A stretch of 36,782 bases of DNA from Bacteroidota bacterium (GCA_025354385.1 JANXMZ010000080.1:1-36782); one strand, 5' to 3'; shown: positions 1-7,939, numbered from the stretch's first letter. Notes: a model not told the origin generated them from the letters alone. A program made the numbers and translations.

Positions 1-339
1 TAAAAAAAACAAATCTTAAAAAATCTTTTTCCTTAGAAAAAGAAGGTTGGTTGCTGCGACTAGCTTTTTTACTCGCTATGCTCGTGAGAGCGCCTTCGGC
101 TTAGTTGGCTACCTTTTTTGGCACCACGGAGTAGCATTGATTCCATAAAAAGGAATTAAAATATCAATAATGAACTTCTCTCATGAAGCGCAGCGGAATA
201 AAAAAAGGTAGAAATAATTTAAAACATTTAATCATGTAAGTTAGGAATAAGAAATAGATTTAATCAAATGTTGGATAATGAGTTGATAAGGATTAACTAA
301 TTAATCATCTTCCTTTTAGGTTGATTTGTATTCTAATTT
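1..339. other. Non-coding, hairpin-rich region at the window edge
   Basis: No convincing coding frame is seen here. The stretch around 50-135 is visibly richer in G and C than its surroundings and has short hairpins: CTTTTTC/GAAAAAG (25-31 with 36-42), GCTC/GAGC around 80-92, and GCC-TTC-GGC just after it. A larger inverted-repeat element lies at 109-211 (separate entry). A weak hairpin GATTAA-ctaa-TTAATC sits at 291-306, downstream of the GIY-YIG gene. The region may be the tail of an element that begins outside the window. Confidence 0.5.
109..211. repeat. Inverted-repeat element with nested hairpins (MITE-like or structured RNA)
   Basis: CTACCTTTTTT at 109-119 is perfectly inverted as AAAAAAGGTAG at 201-211, enclosing 81 nt. 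Inside are two nested inverted repeats: ATTGAT (136-141) with ATCAAT (163-168), and TTCC (141-144) with GGAA (152-155). Nothing protein-coding is evident. It could be a short non-autonomous element or a folded RNA. Only one copy is visible here, so its repeat nature is untested. Confidence 0.35.
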
Positions 340-594
340 TTATAGAGTGGTCCTTAACATTAAATTTAAAACCCTTTTACCGGGAGATGTTTTAAAATAT
401 GACTCCCGATTTCTTGCATCATGTTCAATTAAATAATACTCAGTAAAAATAAATTTGAGTGGTCTTCGGTGTTTGGTGCTTGTTGTACCAGCGGAGTGAT
501 GGTCTTTTAAGCGGTTTTCAATATTTTTTGTAAACCCAATATAAAGCAAGTTGTCTTTTTCACTAAAGAGTACATAAATACAAAATGGAAGCAT
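340..594 (-). CDS. Small GIY-YIG nuclease-family protein
   Basis: An 84-aa protein made of little more than one GIY-YIG domain. The first motif appears as C-I-Y (residues 5-7), the second as YIG (18-20). The helix with Arg follows (NIENRLKDH), and the putative catalytic Glu is in RNRESYF near residue 64. These are the landmarks of the stand-alone UPF0213/YhbQ-like group, whose cellular role is not settled. It lacks the UVR, RNase H-like and HhH domains of UvrC, which is encoded separately at 31925-33742. ATG start at 592-594. The replacement of the usual Gly of GIY by Cys is a mild oddity. It lies between the structured stretch at the window start and a tRNA-Arg gene. The family assignment is fairly sure; the function is not. 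Confidence 0.8.
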   Translation of the reverse strand: MLPFCIYVLFSEKDNLLYIGFTKNIENRLKDHHSAGTTSTKHRRPLKFIFTEYYLIEHDARNRESYFKTSPGKRVLNLMLRTTL

Positions 595-730
595 CGATAT
601 AGTTTTATGTCAAATATGATATAATTGGGAAAGTTGTTACACATTTCAGGTTGCCATGAAGTAGAGCACCTTACAGGCGCACACTTAATGACTCACCCTG
701 AATGCGTAAAAGTTCGGGACCAAAGCGCAT

Positions 731-764
731 AAAAAAAGTTCGAAACGTTTGTTCCGAACTTTTT
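731..764 (-). terminator. Intrinsic terminator of the tRNA-Arg gene
   Basis: Read on the minus strand, AAAAAGTTCG (complement of 755-764) and CGAACTTTTT (complement of 733-742) form a 10-bp stem. It is followed by further T residues and starts 11 nt after the tRNA 3' end. Confidence 0.75.
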
Positions 765-775
765 CTGCTTAAGGG

Positions 776-849
776 TGGACCCGGAGGGATTCGAACCCCC
801 AACCTCCTGATCCGTAGTCAGGTGCTATATCCAATTAAGCCACGGGTCC
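776..849 (-). tRNA. tRNA-Arg (anticodon ACG)
   Basis: A complete cloverleaf reads on the minus strand. The 7-bp acceptor stem is GGACCCG with CGGGTCC. The D-arm contains the TTAATTGGATA segment. The anticodon arm is CCTGA-CTACGGA-TCAGG with anticodon ACG, followed by the T-arm GGGGGTTCGAATCCCTC and discriminator base A. The 3' CCA is not encoded (CCC follows), so it must be added by the CCA-adding enzyme. The A34 anticodon is the usual CGN-box arginine tRNA that depends on TadA conversion of A34 to inosine. A hairpin terminator follows. Confidence 0.95.
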
Positions 850-922
850 TTTTTTTAATGAGTTGCAAAAGTACATAAAAAAGCCCTTTTGACAAATATT
901 TTTTTTTATAACATTAATCACC

Positions 923-930
923 TATCTTTG
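923..930 (+). promoter_or_regulatory. -7 box for the RRM protein gene
   Basis: TATCTTTG fits the Bacteroidota sigma consensus TAnnTTTG. Transcription would start around 935-937, giving a leader of about 45 nt. No well-spaced -33 TTG is visible; the nearest (889-891) is too far upstream. Confidence 0.5.
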
Positions 931-935
931 TTCGA

Positions 936-959
936 TATTCCTTTATTCGTAAGGGAATA
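936..959 (+). promoter_or_regulatory. 5'-terminal leader hairpin upstream of the RRM protein
   Basis: TATTCCTTT (936-944) pairs with AAGGGAATA (951-959) through nine positions, one a G-U wobble, closing a 6-nt loop. It lies exactly where transcription should begin after the TATCTTTG box, so the mRNA would start with this hairpin. It could protect the 5' end or respond to temperature. That function is inference. Confidence 0.4.
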
Positions 960-981
960 CTATTAAACAAATTTAGATATA

Positions 982-1317
982 ATGAACATTTACGTAGGTA
1001 ATCTTAGCTTCAAAGCGAGCGAGCAAGATGTAGAAAACCTTTTCACTCAGTATGGTGAAGTGAGCTCAGCAAGAATTATTAAAGACAAATTCACAAACCG
1101 TTCTCGTGGATTTGCAATTGTAGAAATGAGTGATGATACAGCTGCAAATGCTGCCATTTCAGCTTTACATGAAAAAGAATTTATGGAAAGAGCATTAGTT
1201 GTAAACGAAGCCCGTCCTAGAGAAGACAACGGTGGAAACCGTGGTGGTGGAGGTTTTAACCGCGGTGGCGGTGGTGGCAACGGAGGAAACTCTGGTGGTT
1301 ACAACAAAAGATATTAA
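982..1317 (+). CDS. RRM RNA-binding protein with glycine-rich tail
   Basis: 111 aa with a single RNA recognition motif at residues 1-79. RNP2 is IYVGNL (3-8) and RNP1 is RGFAIVEM (42-49). A short tail (about 83-111) follows, of Gly, Asn and Arg with RGGGG-type repeats, ending in KRY. This is the layout of the small bacterial Rbp proteins of cyanobacteria and Bacteroidota. They bind single-stranded RNA and are often cold-induced or act as broad post-transcriptional regulators. The Gly/Arg/Asn tail is expected to be disordered and may add RNA binding or self-association. It is a single-gene unit with its own -7 box, a leader hairpin and a strong terminator. The identification is secure; its targets cannot be read from the sequence. 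Confidence 0.93.
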   Translation: MNIYVGNLSFKASEQDVENLFTQYGEVSSARIIKDKFTNRSRGFAIVEMSDDTAANAAISALHEKEFMERALVVNEARPREDNGGNRGGGGFNRGGGGGNGGNSGGYNKRY

Positions 1318-1337
1318 TCGAAACCAATTTTAACTAA

Positions 1338-1369
1338 AAACACGATTCAATTTGAATCGTGTTTTTTTT
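1338..1369. terminator. Bidirectional terminator between convergent genes
   Basis: AAACACGATTCAA pairs with TTGAATCGTGTTT around a very short centre. A run of eight T follows on the plus strand and five T on the minus strand. It serves the RRM gene and probably the convergent envelope operon. Confidence 0.85.
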
Positions 1370-1452
1370 GTGATTGCTTTTTTCAATCTATATTTAAATC
1401 AACTGAAATACATGCCTGTAAAGAAAATCAATTAATCCATTAAGAAGTTTAA

Positions 1453-2190
1453 TCAGCGTTTAATAATGTCACCCTTACCATATCGATCGAACTTGCTAGT
1501 AATGGTATTAGAAGGAGTATTGCTATAATAAATATTGCCATTACCGTATACCTTTAATCCTAAAATATTTTTAGCATCCACATAACTATCTTCTAAACTA
1601 TAGCTGTTAAAGTAAGTATCATCTGTAACCAAACCTCTGTTGTCTACAAAACTAATATCATCAGCATTGCCTCTGTAAATATTGCATTTGCCGCTCAATA
1701 TAATTCCTCCTGTGTTCTCGCCTCTAACATTAATATCATTGGTAATAATAGATAAATTAACATCTTCCAGTCCATTGTGAATTATTTTCAATTCGTTGTG
1801 CTGGCGAATGGTATCTTGATTGGTAAATTTAGCAGAACCTCTAACAGACAAACTATCCAAAACTCTAAAATAAATGACCACTTGTTGACGAACCTGTAGT
1901 TTTCTAACCCAATTGTATTTGTTGGAATTTTGAATGAGCAACACGCCATTTTTAACCTCGGTTGTATAGCCGTCTATCACATGCCTGCCTGCTGTCATTT
2001 TTATAGTACCTGCCAAGGCAGAATCTTGAATGAGTAAAATGTCAAATTTTTCGCCTGCGGAAATGGCTCTGAAATTTCCAACTTGCCTTGTTTGTTCCGT
2101 ATCTGCGCCATAAGATTTAAATAGATCACCGGTTTTTTTGCAAGAGTTGCAAATAATTACAAGGGTCAATATGAAGTATATTGACCTCAT
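1453..2190 (-). CDS. GIN-domain (DUF2807) lipoprotein
   Basis: 245 aa. The start chosen is the ATG at 2188-2190. It overlaps the TGA of the upstream gene as ATGA, which suggests translational coupling, and it places a lipoprotein signal (hydrophobic segment, then Cys in IICNSC) at the N-terminus. A reading from 2235 would prepend 15 residues not typical of a signal peptide. The rest is the repetitive beta-strand pattern of DUF2807, the putative auto-transporter adhesin head GIN domain. Features include FRAISAGEKFDILL near the start and many short strands ending in Gly or Asn. Such proteins are predicted to form a surface or periplasmic beta-helix; their ligand is unknown. It is last in a four-gene envelope operon. 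Family call good, role unknown. Confidence 0.82.
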   Translation of the reverse strand: MRSIYFILTLVIICNSCKKTGDLFKSYGADTEQTRQVGNFRAISAGEKFDILLIQDSALAGTIKMTAGRHVIDGYTTEVKNGVLLIQNSNKYNWVRKLQVRQQVVIYFRVLDSLSVRGSAKFTNQDTIRQHNELKIIHNGLEDVNLSIITNDINVRGENTGGIILSGKCNIYRGNADDISFVDNRGLVTDDTYFNSYSLEDSYVDAKNILGLKVYGNGNIYYSNTPSNTITSKFDRYGKGDIIKR

Positions 2191-3311
2191 TTTTTGCGTA
2201 AAAATTGATCCGAAAAACGATAACCTCCACTCCAATAAAAGAAATCTGCAACGGCCATGTGCGACTTTAATCGGGTTTGTGCTACAATGCCTCGGTTAAA
2301 GAAATAATTGAAACCAATAGAGAAGTAAACGGCCTTTTTGTACTTGTTTGGGCGGTACACATATGCGCCTAAATCTGTAACAATGGCCATTCTTCCAAAA
2401 ATAAATTCATGTCCAAATTTTACAGCTACTTCTGTCATTTTAGCAAGCTTTACACTCTTTAAAGTGCTTGGCTGAAATAATTCATAAGGATAGGTTTTAT
2501 CGAAGAATACCTCGGGACCTACACGCCAGTTACGCATCTTATTGTGTTGAAAATAATAAAGTAAACTGCTTGATAATATAGTAAACCTTCTGGTATCTGC
2601 AACCGCAATTTGTTTGTTGGCAATGCCAATATTGAACTCAAAACCATTAGTAGGGAATAGTTGCGGCAATGGTTTGAAAACAGGCTTATCTATGATGTAA
2701 AGTGAGTGATACCAACCTATATTTAAATGCGCAATATTGATTCCCAAATTCGGACGTTTGAAATTGCCATTGCTGTAATGAGTAATACCTGTGCCCAATA
2801 CAAGTGAATTTTCTTTATCAATTTTGAAATAAGCCTTGTACATGATTTGCATATTGCCATTCAAATGCGAACCAATAGCTTTGTTTTTGCGGTTGCTTTC
2901 AAGATTGTAAGGCTTGGTTAAATATCCAACTCCCGAGCCAAAACGCAAAGTACTTTGAAAATGATTTCGTGTTTTTAAATTGGCTTCTACATGCATATGC
3001 CAAGCCAGCACATCTCCATTTAAACTTTGATTTCCTAAATTAAAATAGGTTAGCCCTGTTCCCCATCGCAAATGATTATAGTTACTATCTATCTGTTTCC
3101 AACCAGTAAAATTGCTGCTGTAAATGGCTTCAAAACCCATGGTATGAGCCTCCATATTGGCCATGTATTCGCGGTGAGCAATTAAAAAGCCAGGCAATAA
3201 ATTCACTTGAAAACCTCTTTGAAATTGAGCACTAGAAGTTACACTCGTTAACAACAAAAGAGATATAAAGAAATGCTTTTTCAAAAAAGCAAAACTAAAT
3301 ATTTTTCGCAA
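2187..3311 (-). CDS. PagL-like acyloxyacyl hydrolase (lipid A 3-O-deacylase family)
   Basis: 374 aa with a signal peptide ending near SSAQ (residue 29), then an outer-membrane beta-barrel pattern. The motif THYSNG (H178, S180, N181) matches the catalytic His-x-Ser of PagL enzymes, which remove the 3-O-linked acyl chain of lipid A in the outer membrane. It is followed by a segment rich in Asn, Gly and aromatic residues, typical of the Bacteroidota acyloxyacyl hydrolase family. The protein is much longer than classical PagL (about 150-180 aa), so an N-terminal extension of the barrel or a different substrate is possible. No ATG is available before the signal peptide, and TTG at 3309-3311 is the best start. 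The next gene overlaps its stop codon by 4 nt. Deacylation of lipid A is inferred from the family, not shown. Confidence 0.72.
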   Translation of the reverse strand: MRKIFSFAFLKKHFFISLLLLTSVTSSAQFQRGFQVNLLPGFLIAHREYMANMEAHTMGFEAIYSSNFTGWKQIDSNYNHLRWGTGLTYFNLGNQSLNGDVLAWHMHVEANLKTRNHFQSTLRFGSGVGYLTKPYNLESNRKNKAIGSHLNGNMQIMYKAYFKIDKENSLVLGTGITHYSNGNFKRPNLGINIAHLNIGWYHSLYIIDKPVFKPLPQLFPTNGFEFNIGIANKQIAVADTRRFTILSSSLLYYFQHNKMRNWRVGPEVFFDKTYPYELFQPSTLKSVKLAKMTEVAVKFGHEFIFGRMAIVTDLGAYVYRPNKYKKAVYFSIGFNYFFNRGIVAQTRLKSHMAVADFFYWSGGYRFSDQFLRKK

Positions 3312-3326
3312 TATTTTCGAAAATAT
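3311..3326. repeat. Perfect 16-bp palindrome at the start of the PagL-like gene
   Basis: ATATTTTCGAAAATAT is fully self-complementary and directly abuts the TTG start codon of the PagL-like gene within the 30-nt gap after the DUF4249 gene. It could be a weak RNA hairpin that limits initiation, or a protein-binding site. Chance is possible in AT-rich DNA. Confidence 0.4.
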
Positions 3327-3341
3327 ATTGGGTGTAAAAAA

Positions 3342-4214
3342 TTACTTAATAAGTAATTTCTGACTCTTTACTTTTCCAACCATGCAAAAGAATCCGAGTA
3401 CTTTGGTATTTGGGTTATTAATGCACACAATATTGCTAGGAATATTGCTTGGTGGCACTGCAAACAAACCTGTATTCTGCAATTGCGTTTGAACAAGATT
3501 TAGATAATAATACATTTCGGGCGTAATGCTTAAAATCTCAACTTGCGCTGTTTCTCCAATATTCCATGGACGACTTGTAAGGTTGGCACGTATTGGTATA
3601 ATAAACAAATCGCCATCGCCATTACCCCCTTCGGTAGTGGAATTGTCAATAGCAATATTTATATCTCCTGCTTTGGATTGAATGGAATCGTTACGGTATA
3701 ATCTCAACCAATAGTAATCACCTTTACCAATTTTATCTTTCGCCCACAGAGTTACATAATTACCTTTATTGCCGCCAAATAAGCCATCTTTTTCGTATTT
3801 ATAGGTAATAGAATCTATAGTGGTAGCAGCATTCAAATGACTTTGTGAAACATAAGTGTTGCTGCCGTCTCTCGCAATTAATTGGTAGTCCTTTCCAGTA
3901 TCAAATGTATTGGCAGAAGGTGGAACAAAAAAGTATTTTCCATTGCCCGCATGCTTAAAGGGATAGTAGGTAAAAGTGGAAGTATCTAACAAACCAATTG
4001 AATCTAATGCATATCCTGCAGGAACACCGTTTTGAAGGTAGGCTACAGATTTGGAAACGTAAATGTACTGAGTGTCGGCCGAGTTGTTGATAACGGCATC
4101 TATCACCAATTGTTCTTTAGCAGGACCTAAATCAAGGTCAATAGGATCCTCGCATGAGGATAAAAACAGGGTAATATTAAGTAATAAAAAAGTATATTTA
4201 AATAATGATTTCAT
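3342..4214 (-). CDS. DUF4249 outer-membrane lipoprotein
   Basis: 290 aa. The N-terminus is a lipoprotein signal with Cys21 (LFLSSC), followed by EDPIDLDLGPAKEQLVIDA, the typical opening of DUF4249 proteins. These are Bacteroidota lipoproteins usually encoded directly after a SusC-like TonB-dependent receptor, which they are presumed to assist in substrate binding, by analogy with SusD. Here too the gene starts 5 nt after the receptor stop codon, so the two are surely co-transcribed. The rest is beta-rich with no catalytic motif that I recognise. The substrate of the pair cannot be deduced. ATG start at 4212-4214. Confidence 0.85.
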   Translation of the reverse strand: MKSLFKYTFLLLNITLFLSSCEDPIDLDLGPAKEQLVIDAVINNSADTQYIYVSKSVAYLQNGVPAGYALDSIGLLDTSTFTYYPFKHAGNGKYFFVPPSANTFDTGKDYQLIARDGSNTYVSQSHLNAATTIDSITYKYEKDGLFGGNKGNYVTLWAKDKIGKGDYYWLRLYRNDSIQSKAGDINIAIDNSTTEGGNGDGDLFIIPIRANLTSRPWNIGETAQVEILSITPEMYYYLNLVQTQLQNTGLFAVPPSNIPSNIVCINNPNTKVLGFFCMVGKVKSQKLLIK

Positions 4215-4219
4215 GTAGT

Positions 4220-6583
4220 TTAAAATTTAAAGTTCCAAGATACAGATGGCACAATTGAACCAATAACAGAATAACGAATGAGTTGGGTTGCAAAATTATT
4301 TTGCGGATCTGGTTGACTATAGTATGAGAATGGATTTCTGCGTTTGTAGATATTATAGACACCAAACACCCAATTGCTTTCCCATTTGGCTGTTTTCTTA
4401 TGTGTATATGTAAAAGACATATCCAACCTGTGATAGGGTTTTATCCTTACATTATTTCTCAATTCACTTGCATTTTGAGGAATTCCTTGAATGTTTTGGA
4501 AACTGTATTTTGTGTTTGGTAAATTGGTAGGAGTGCCTGTGCCAAATACGAAACTAGCAGCAGCATTCCATTTTTTGCTCAATTCGTAACTACCGGTAAT
4601 ATTCAAATTATGCCTTCTGTCAAAACGGTTAGCATACCATTCATTTTTGCTAATACCATCTACTTTTCTTTCAGATTTTGCCAAAGTATAACTGATCCAT
4701 CCATTCAATTTTCCAACATTTTTCTTTGCATAAAATTCAATTCCATAAGCTCTTCCTTTGCCTGAAAGCAAGTCGGTTTCAAGTTGTGGGTTCAATAATA
4801 AATTAGCGCCATCTACATAATCGATTTGATTTTGTAAAGTTTTATAATACGATTCGATAGACAATTCGTAGTCGATATTTTTGCCAAAATTTTTAAAATA
4901 ACCCACCGCTACTTGATCCGCAATTTGTGGTTTAATATTATTGGTAGTTGGTGTCCAAACATCCAATGGTACACTGGCGGCTGTATTTGAAATTAAATGG
5001 AGGTACTGTGCCATCCTATTATAACTCAATTTTAGGGAGGTTAATTTATTTAGCTTGTAATTCATTGAGAAGCGCGGTTCTGGCACTGTATATGATTTAA
5101 TAACCTCCATATCTTGGTAAGAAGTAATGCCTATTACATCGGCCCTTTGCCCAGCAAATTCACGCTTTAATTGTAATGCAGTTCCCTTACCTAAGTATTT
5201 AAAATTTGAAATCCGAATGCCATAGCGCATGGTTAATTTATCGCTCACTTTTTGCTCATTCTCTGCAAAAATGGCACTCTCCATGGCATATTTTTTTGGT
5301 AGGCCAAATTCAACTGTAGAACTGATATCCTTTGAAGTGGCTTTACCCGGACTAAAAATATAGTACGTAGATATGGCTCCAAAATTCAAAGTGTTTTTTG
5401 GTGTGATATAATAAGTGAAATCAGGTTTAACACTAAAGTTAATGATATTGGATTGCCAATTGAAACTATTGTTGCCACTGCCAAATCCTAAACGATAATC
5501 ATATTTACTGTAATAGGTTATAAAATTTGTAAAAAGTTTCTTGGAAAATAAATGATTCCAACGAACAGTAGCAGTTGTATTGCCCCAATCAAATTTTGCA
5601 TTTGGAACCCCAAAAGCATCTCGGCCTAGATAACCTGACACGAACAATTTATTATTGGGATTAAAGGTGTAGTTGACCTTTGCTGTGAAATCGTAAAAAT
5701 AAAAAATGGCATCTTTTAAATTGGAATTGTTTTTTGTAAATGGCTTTGCCAATACATCGATGTAACTTCTTCTGCCAGCAACAATATAGGAAGCCTTGTT
5801 TTTCAAACGCTTTGGCATTATTGGCCCTTCTATTGAAAGGCGACTAAAAATAACGCCAATGCCACCATTCACTTCTGTTTTTTTACTGTTACCTTCTTTC
5901 ATTCTTACATCCAAGGTGGAAGATAATCGACCGCCATAAGTAGCAGGCATACCACCTTTTATGAGTTTTACATCCTTTACAGCATCTGGATTAAAAATAG
6001 AAAAGAAACCAAATAAGTGCGATGAGTTAAAAACCGGTGCCTCATCTAACAGGATTAAATTCTGGTCAATACTACCGCCTCTAACGTTAAATCCTGTTGC
6101 ACCTTCACCTACCGTGCTTACCCCTGGCAAAAGTTGCACACTTTTAACAATATCTACCTCACCCAGCAGGGCAGGTATTTTTTTGATTTGAGCAATGCTA
6201 AGATTGTTCACACTCATTTCTACTTTTTCTACATTATTGTCTTTTCTTTTACCTTTGAGAGAAACAGTACTAAACAGTGCAGAAACCTTGTTGAGTTCTT
6301 GGTTGATGGTAATGTTTTTATTGGCTTCGATAGTAATCGACTTAGTGGTATAGCCAACAAAAGAATAACTTATTGTGTAAGTACCCGGTTCAAGTGAAAT
6401 AGAATAAAAACCATAAGCATTGGATTGTGTGCCAGTTTTTAAATCATCAATGGAGATATTGCAGCTTGAGAGTGCTTCACCATTTGTAGAATCTTTAATA
6501 TAACCGCTTATGGTTATTTTATTTTGTGCCGATAATTTAAAAATAAATACAAATAAAATAAACAGAATAAATAGCTTTTTCAT
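4220..6583 (-). CDS. TonB-dependent receptor with carboxypeptidase-regulatory-like domain
   Basis: 787 aa. The start is the ATG at 6581-6583, followed by MKKLFILFILFVF and a signal peptide ending at LSAQ. An upstream in-frame TTG would add only four residues. Domains in order: a carboxypeptidase-D-regulatory-like beta sandwich (about 22-105, with GYIKDSTNGEAL and NAYGFYSISLEPGTY), a TonB plug (about 120-230, with GFNVRGGSIDQNLILLDEAP and the GGRLSS motif), and a 22-stranded barrel to the C-terminus ending in Phe. It imports an unidentified ligand across the outer membrane using TonB energy. It leads an operon with DUF4249, PagL-like and GIN-domain genes. The shorter length (under 800 aa) fits the DUF4249-paired receptors rather than glycan SusC proteins of about 1000 aa. 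Confidence 0.93.
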   Translation of the reverse strand: MKKLFILFILFVFIFKLSAQNKITISGYIKDSTNGEALSSCNISIDDLKTGTQSNAYGFYSISLEPGTYTISYSFVGYTTKSITIEANKNITINQELNKVSALFSTVSLKGKRKDNNVEKVEMSVNNLSIAQIKKIPALLGEVDIVKSVQLLPGVSTVGEGATGFNVRGGSIDQNLILLDEAPVFNSSHLFGFFSIFNPDAVKDVKLIKGGMPATYGGRLSSTLDVRMKEGNSKKTEVNGGIGVIFSRLSIEGPIMPKRLKNKASYIVAGRRSYIDVLAKPFTKNNSNLKDAIFYFYDFTAKVNYTFNPNNKLFVSGYLGRDAFGVPNAKFDWGNTTATVRWNHLFSKKLFTNFITYYSKYDYRLGFGSGNNSFNWQSNIINFSVKPDFTYYITPKNTLNFGAISTYYIFSPGKATSKDISSTVEFGLPKKYAMESAIFAENEQKVSDKLTMRYGIRISNFKYLGKGTALQLKREFAGQRADVIGITSYQDMEVIKSYTVPEPRFSMNYKLNKLTSLKLSYNRMAQYLHLISNTAASVPLDVWTPTTNNIKPQIADQVAVGYFKNFGKNIDYELSIESYYKTLQNQIDYVDGANLLLNPQLETDLLSGKGRAYGIEFYAKKNVGKLNGWISYTLAKSERKVDGISKNEWYANRFDRRHNLNITGSYELSKKWNAAASFVFGTGTPTNLPNTKYSFQNIQGIPQNASELRNNVRIKPYHRLDMSFTYTHKKTAKWESNWVFGVYNIYKRRNPFSYYSQPDPQNNFATQLIRYSVIGSIVPSVSWNFKF

Positions 6584-6666
6584 AAAGGTGTGCAATTCTA
6601 ACCAATCAATTTTGTTAAAGTTTTAAATTGAGATTAAATTATTTGAATCTTCGATAAAAAATTTAA

Positions 6667-6867
6667 ATAAGATGGCTTAAGCGTTTAAGATCAGCAACAG
6701 TTTTGATACCGAAACAAGATAGCATATCGAACTTAGCAATCCATCTCATTATCAAAAGGAATCAAACCCATTGTTTACAAGATGGCCTAACTCCTTCTAA
6801 ACTAATTAAATTTGGAAATTCAAATAAAGATGATGATGAATATGGTTACCTCTACTCATACAAATAA
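6667..6867 (+). other. Possible decayed ORF (66 codons, no start codon)
   Basis: The gap 6584-6893 holds one stretch of 66 sense codons, opened by TAA at 6664-6666 and closed by TAA at 6865-6867. It has no ATG, a basic middle part and an acidic, Tyr-rich end (NKDDDEYGYLYSYK). I do not recognise it. It may be the end of a lost gene or simply chance. Nothing else is evident in this gap. Confidence 0.2.
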
Positions 6868-6893
6868 TTGATTATTCACAATTGTCTGGAGAT

Positions 6894-7910
6894 TTATTTT
6901 AATCTTGTGTATGGAACTGAAGTTAGTGGACTTGAGAGACCCTTGCGATGCATATAGTGTCCTAGTATTCCAATCATGCCTGCATTGTCTGTGCAATATT
7001 CAAAAGAAGGAATGTAAGTTGACCAATTATTATTTTGTCCCATCTTACTTAATTCTTTTCTTAAAAGCCTATTAGCGCTTACACCGCCTGCAATACCAAT
7101 ATGTTTAATATCGGTATCTTTTGCGGCTCTTTCCAAATTCTTTAAAAGTGTTTTAACGATGGTATACCGAATACTGGCGCAAATATCATTTAAATTTTCG
7201 TCAATAAAATGAACATTTCTCGAAGCATTCTTTTGAAGGAAATAAAGTATAGAAGTTTTTAGACCGCTAAAACTGTAGTTATACCCTTCAAGCTTTGAAA
7301 CTGGAAATACAAAGGCACTTGGGTTACCTTGTTCTGCCAACTCATCAATTATTGGTCCGCCGGGATAGGGCAGGCCCAACATTTTAGCCGCTTTGTCAAA
7401 GGCTTCACCTGCAGCATCATCAATGGTGGAGCTAATGATTTCCATTTCAAGATAATCATTTACCTTAACAATTTGTGTATGTCCACCAGAAACTAGTAAA
7501 CACAAAAATGGAAATTGAGGAGGAGTTTCGTTCAAATAATGCGCGCCAATATGAGCGTGTAAATGATTAACGCCAATGGCTGGTATATTTAACGACAACG
7601 CAATACCTTTTGCAAATTGCGATCCTACATGCAGCGATCCAACAAGTCCAGGCCCTTGGGTATAGGCTACAGCCGTAATGTCTTTTATGTTTTTAGCTGC
7701 TTTTTTCAGCGCTGCCTCTACCACGGGTACAATGTTTTGCTGATGTGCCCTGCTAGCCAATTCTGGAATTACCCCTCCATATTGTTCATGTATTTTTTGG
7801 GTGGCCACAATATTGGCAAGCATTTTGCCATTATAAAGAACAGCTGCTGCAGTATCATCACACGATGTTTCTATGGCCAATATGAGTGGGGTGTCTGAAT
7901 TTAATGGCAT
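6894..7910 (-). CDS. tsaD: tRNA N6-adenosine threonylcarbamoyltransferase TsaD
   Basis: 338 aa from the ATG at 7908-7910. A longer reading to 8024 would run into the divergent tamB gene and has no family support. It transfers the threonylcarbamoyl group from threonylcarbamoyl-AMP to A37 of ANN-decoding tRNAs, with TsaB and TsaE. Landmarks: LAIETSCDDTAAAV (11-24, ASKHA nucleotide-binding fold), the metal-binding His pair in NHLHAHIGAH (H116 and H120), LLVSGGHTQIV, the FSGLKTS segment, GGVSANRLLR, and CTDNAGMI with the third metal ligand Asp. The C-terminus ends at normal family length. A TAnnTTTG box on the minus strand at 7973-7980 inside the tamB start could be its promoter. Single gene, confident call. 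Confidence 0.97.
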   Translation of the reverse strand: MPLNSDTPLILAIETSCDDTAAAVLYNGKMLANIVATQKIHEQYGGVIPELASRAHQQNIVPVVEAALKKAAKNIKDITAVAYTQGPGLVGSLHVGSQFAKGIALSLNIPAIGVNHLHAHIGAHYLNETPPQFPFLCLLVSGGHTQIVKVNDYLEMEIISSTIDDAAGEAFDKAAKMLGLPYPGGPIIDELAEQGNPSAFVFPVSKLEGYNYSFSGLKTSILYFLQKNASRNVHFIDENLNDICASIRYTIVKTLLKNLERAAKDTDIKHIGIAGGVSANRLLRKELSKMGQNNNWSTYIPSFEYCTDNAGMIGILGHYMHRKGLSSPLTSVPYTRLK

Positions 7911-7939
7911 AGTGTTAATATTGGCAATTGCATTGTGGG

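Noticed and set aside
776..849. tRNA-Arg as an attachment site of an integrated element
   Set aside because: No integrase, no direct repeat of the tRNA 3' end and no cargo were found nearby in the window.
2191..2235. Longer start for the DUF2807 lipoprotein
   Set aside because: The ATGA overlap at 2187-2190 and the lipoprotein signal directly after it favour the shorter form.
5961..6397. Plus-strand ORFs inside the TonB receptor gene
   Set aside because: They are antisense to a strongly conserved protein, overlap each other in different frames and show no domain pattern.
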